This document shows, one piece after another, positions 40,020 through 40,296 of a stretch of 40,296 nucleotides of DNA (the first letter of the stretch is position 1; every line of letters starts with the position of its first letter). Source of the stretch: Bacillota bacterium. Lineage in GTDB: Bacteria > Bacillota > Clostridia > Christensenellales > CAG-138. The translations under genes and the position numbers were made by a program. The stretch spans positions 1 through 40,296 of the forward strand of contig JAEXEN010000023.1 of the NCBI GenBank assembly GCA_023400985.1. Direction: 5' to 3'. A model generated the notes under the pieces. It was not told where the DNA came from. It worked only from the letters and a program-made list of their open reading frames with translations, and did not search any database.

Positions 40020-40054
40020 AAAAGGGCTGCGGCATTTCGTGCCGCAGCCCTTTT
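40020..40054. terminator. Bidirectional intrinsic terminator
   Basis: AAAAGGGCTGCGGCA (40020-40034) and TGCCGCAGCCCTTTT (40040-40054) form a perfect 15-bp stem with a 5-base loop. The A/T ends provide a T-run in both directions. It lies between the plus-strand small gene and the converging chemoreceptor gene. Confidence 0.9.
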
Positions 40055-40064
40055 CATCGCTATA

Positions 40065-40296
40065 TCAATATTTCCCGAAATCTTCGCCTGCCGCGGCTAC
40101 GACCTTAGGGACATCCTCTTTCTTTTCATCCGCCGCGGCCTTGCTCGGGGCCGCGGCCGCCTGCTTTATCTTTGCGTCTGCTCTGGCAGGGGCATTCGCT
40201 TTGGCGCTGCGGAGCGTAAACTTTCCGATCATGCTCTTTAAGAGCTCCGCCTGTCCGCTCAGTTCCTCGCTTGCCGCGGCCGCCTCCTCCGCCGTG
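40065..40296 (-). CDS. Methyl-accepting chemotaxis protein, C-terminal fragment
   Basis: The last 77 residues of a protein that enters from the right edge. The first visible segment, T-A-E-E-A-A-A-A-S-E-E-L-S-G-Q-A-E-L-L-K, is the classic end of the chemoreceptor signalling domain, including a methylation-helix type E-E pattern. It is followed by M-I-G-K-F-T-L and then about 45 residues of Ala/Lys-rich flexible tail ending E-D-F-G-K-Y. Such tails often carry a terminal peptide that tethers CheR or CheB. The sensor domain is outside the window. Confidence 0.88.
   Translation of the reverse strand, partial: TAEEAAAASEELSGQAELLKSMIGKFTLRSAKANAPARADAKIKQAAAAPSKAAADEKKEDVPKVVAAAGEDFGKY

Noticed and set aside
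1..40296. CRISPR array, tRNA, rRNA, integrase or prophage genes
   Set aside because: No regularly spaced repeats, no cloverleaf-type or rRNA segments, and no recombinase or phage proteins were recognised.

Overview
The window reads as chromosomal DNA of an anaerobic, motile, GC-rich member of the Clostridia (Bacillota). Support for this: the flagellar gene order is the Bacillus/Clostridium one (yvyF-flgM-flgN-flgK-flgL-yviE-fliW-csrA; fliO-P-Q-R-flhB-A-F-G ... sigD-swrB-like), there is an Mbl-like MreB, a class B sortase, a small DUF6774-type protein, and strong AGGAGG-type ribosome sites with frequent GTG/TTG starts. A finer placement (for example Christensenellales) is only a guess. No rRNA, tRNA, CRISPR array, integrase or intact insertion sequence was seen.

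Layout. 1-3062: edge genes, a small DUF6774-like protein, a lipoprotein-type class B sortase and an Mbl/MreB gene. 3129-12323: a purine-catabolism locus of two divergent units. The minus-strand unit is hydantoinase/dihydropyrimidinase, MocA-type molybdenum-cofactor cytidylyltransferase and guanine deaminase, preceded by a guanine-class purine riboswitch with an intrinsic terminator. The plus-strand unit is adenine deaminase followed by the three subunits of xanthine dehydrogenase (xdhABC). 12355-13221: a DUF134 regulator and a NifX-like protein, both with metal-binding tails, under their own promoter. 13317-34121: about 21 kb of minus-strand flagellar genes. From the promoter side these are a lytic transglycosylase, flgB, flgC, fliE, fliO, fliP, fliQ, fliR, flhB, flhA, flhF, flhG, a PilZ protein, sigD, fapA, an unknown gene, a swrB/DUF6115-like gene; then, after a sigma-28-type promoter, flgF, flgG, yvyF, flgM, flgN, flgK, flgL, a DUF6470 gene, fliW and csrA. 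34230-39327: a second minus-strand unit fliD-fliS-yaaR-cheW-cheR-cheB with its own promoter and terminator. 39330-40296: a repeat-rich intergenic stretch, a small plus-strand gene and the C-terminus of a methyl-accepting chemotaxis protein.

How it works together. The purine genes deaminate adenine and guanine and pass hypoxanthine/xanthine to a molybdenum hydroxylase whose cofactor is probably matured by the co-encoded MocA protein. The flagellar units encode the export gate, part of the rod, late hook-filament junction proteins and cap, and two checkpoints: sigD-FlgM, and CsrA-FliW. The MS-ring, C-ring, export ATPase, hook, stator and flagellin genes (fliF/G/H/I/J, fliM/N, flgD/E, motAB, hag) are absent, so the flagellar regulon is split in this genome.

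The points most worth a second look are the guanine riboswitch, predicted OFF, in front of a guanine-degrading operon; a four-hairpin array between fapA and the next gene; the direct fliE-to-fliO junction; a lipobox in the FliP signal peptide; and several non-canonical translation starts (sortase CTG, cheB ATT, a nearly leaderless transglycosylase mRNA).
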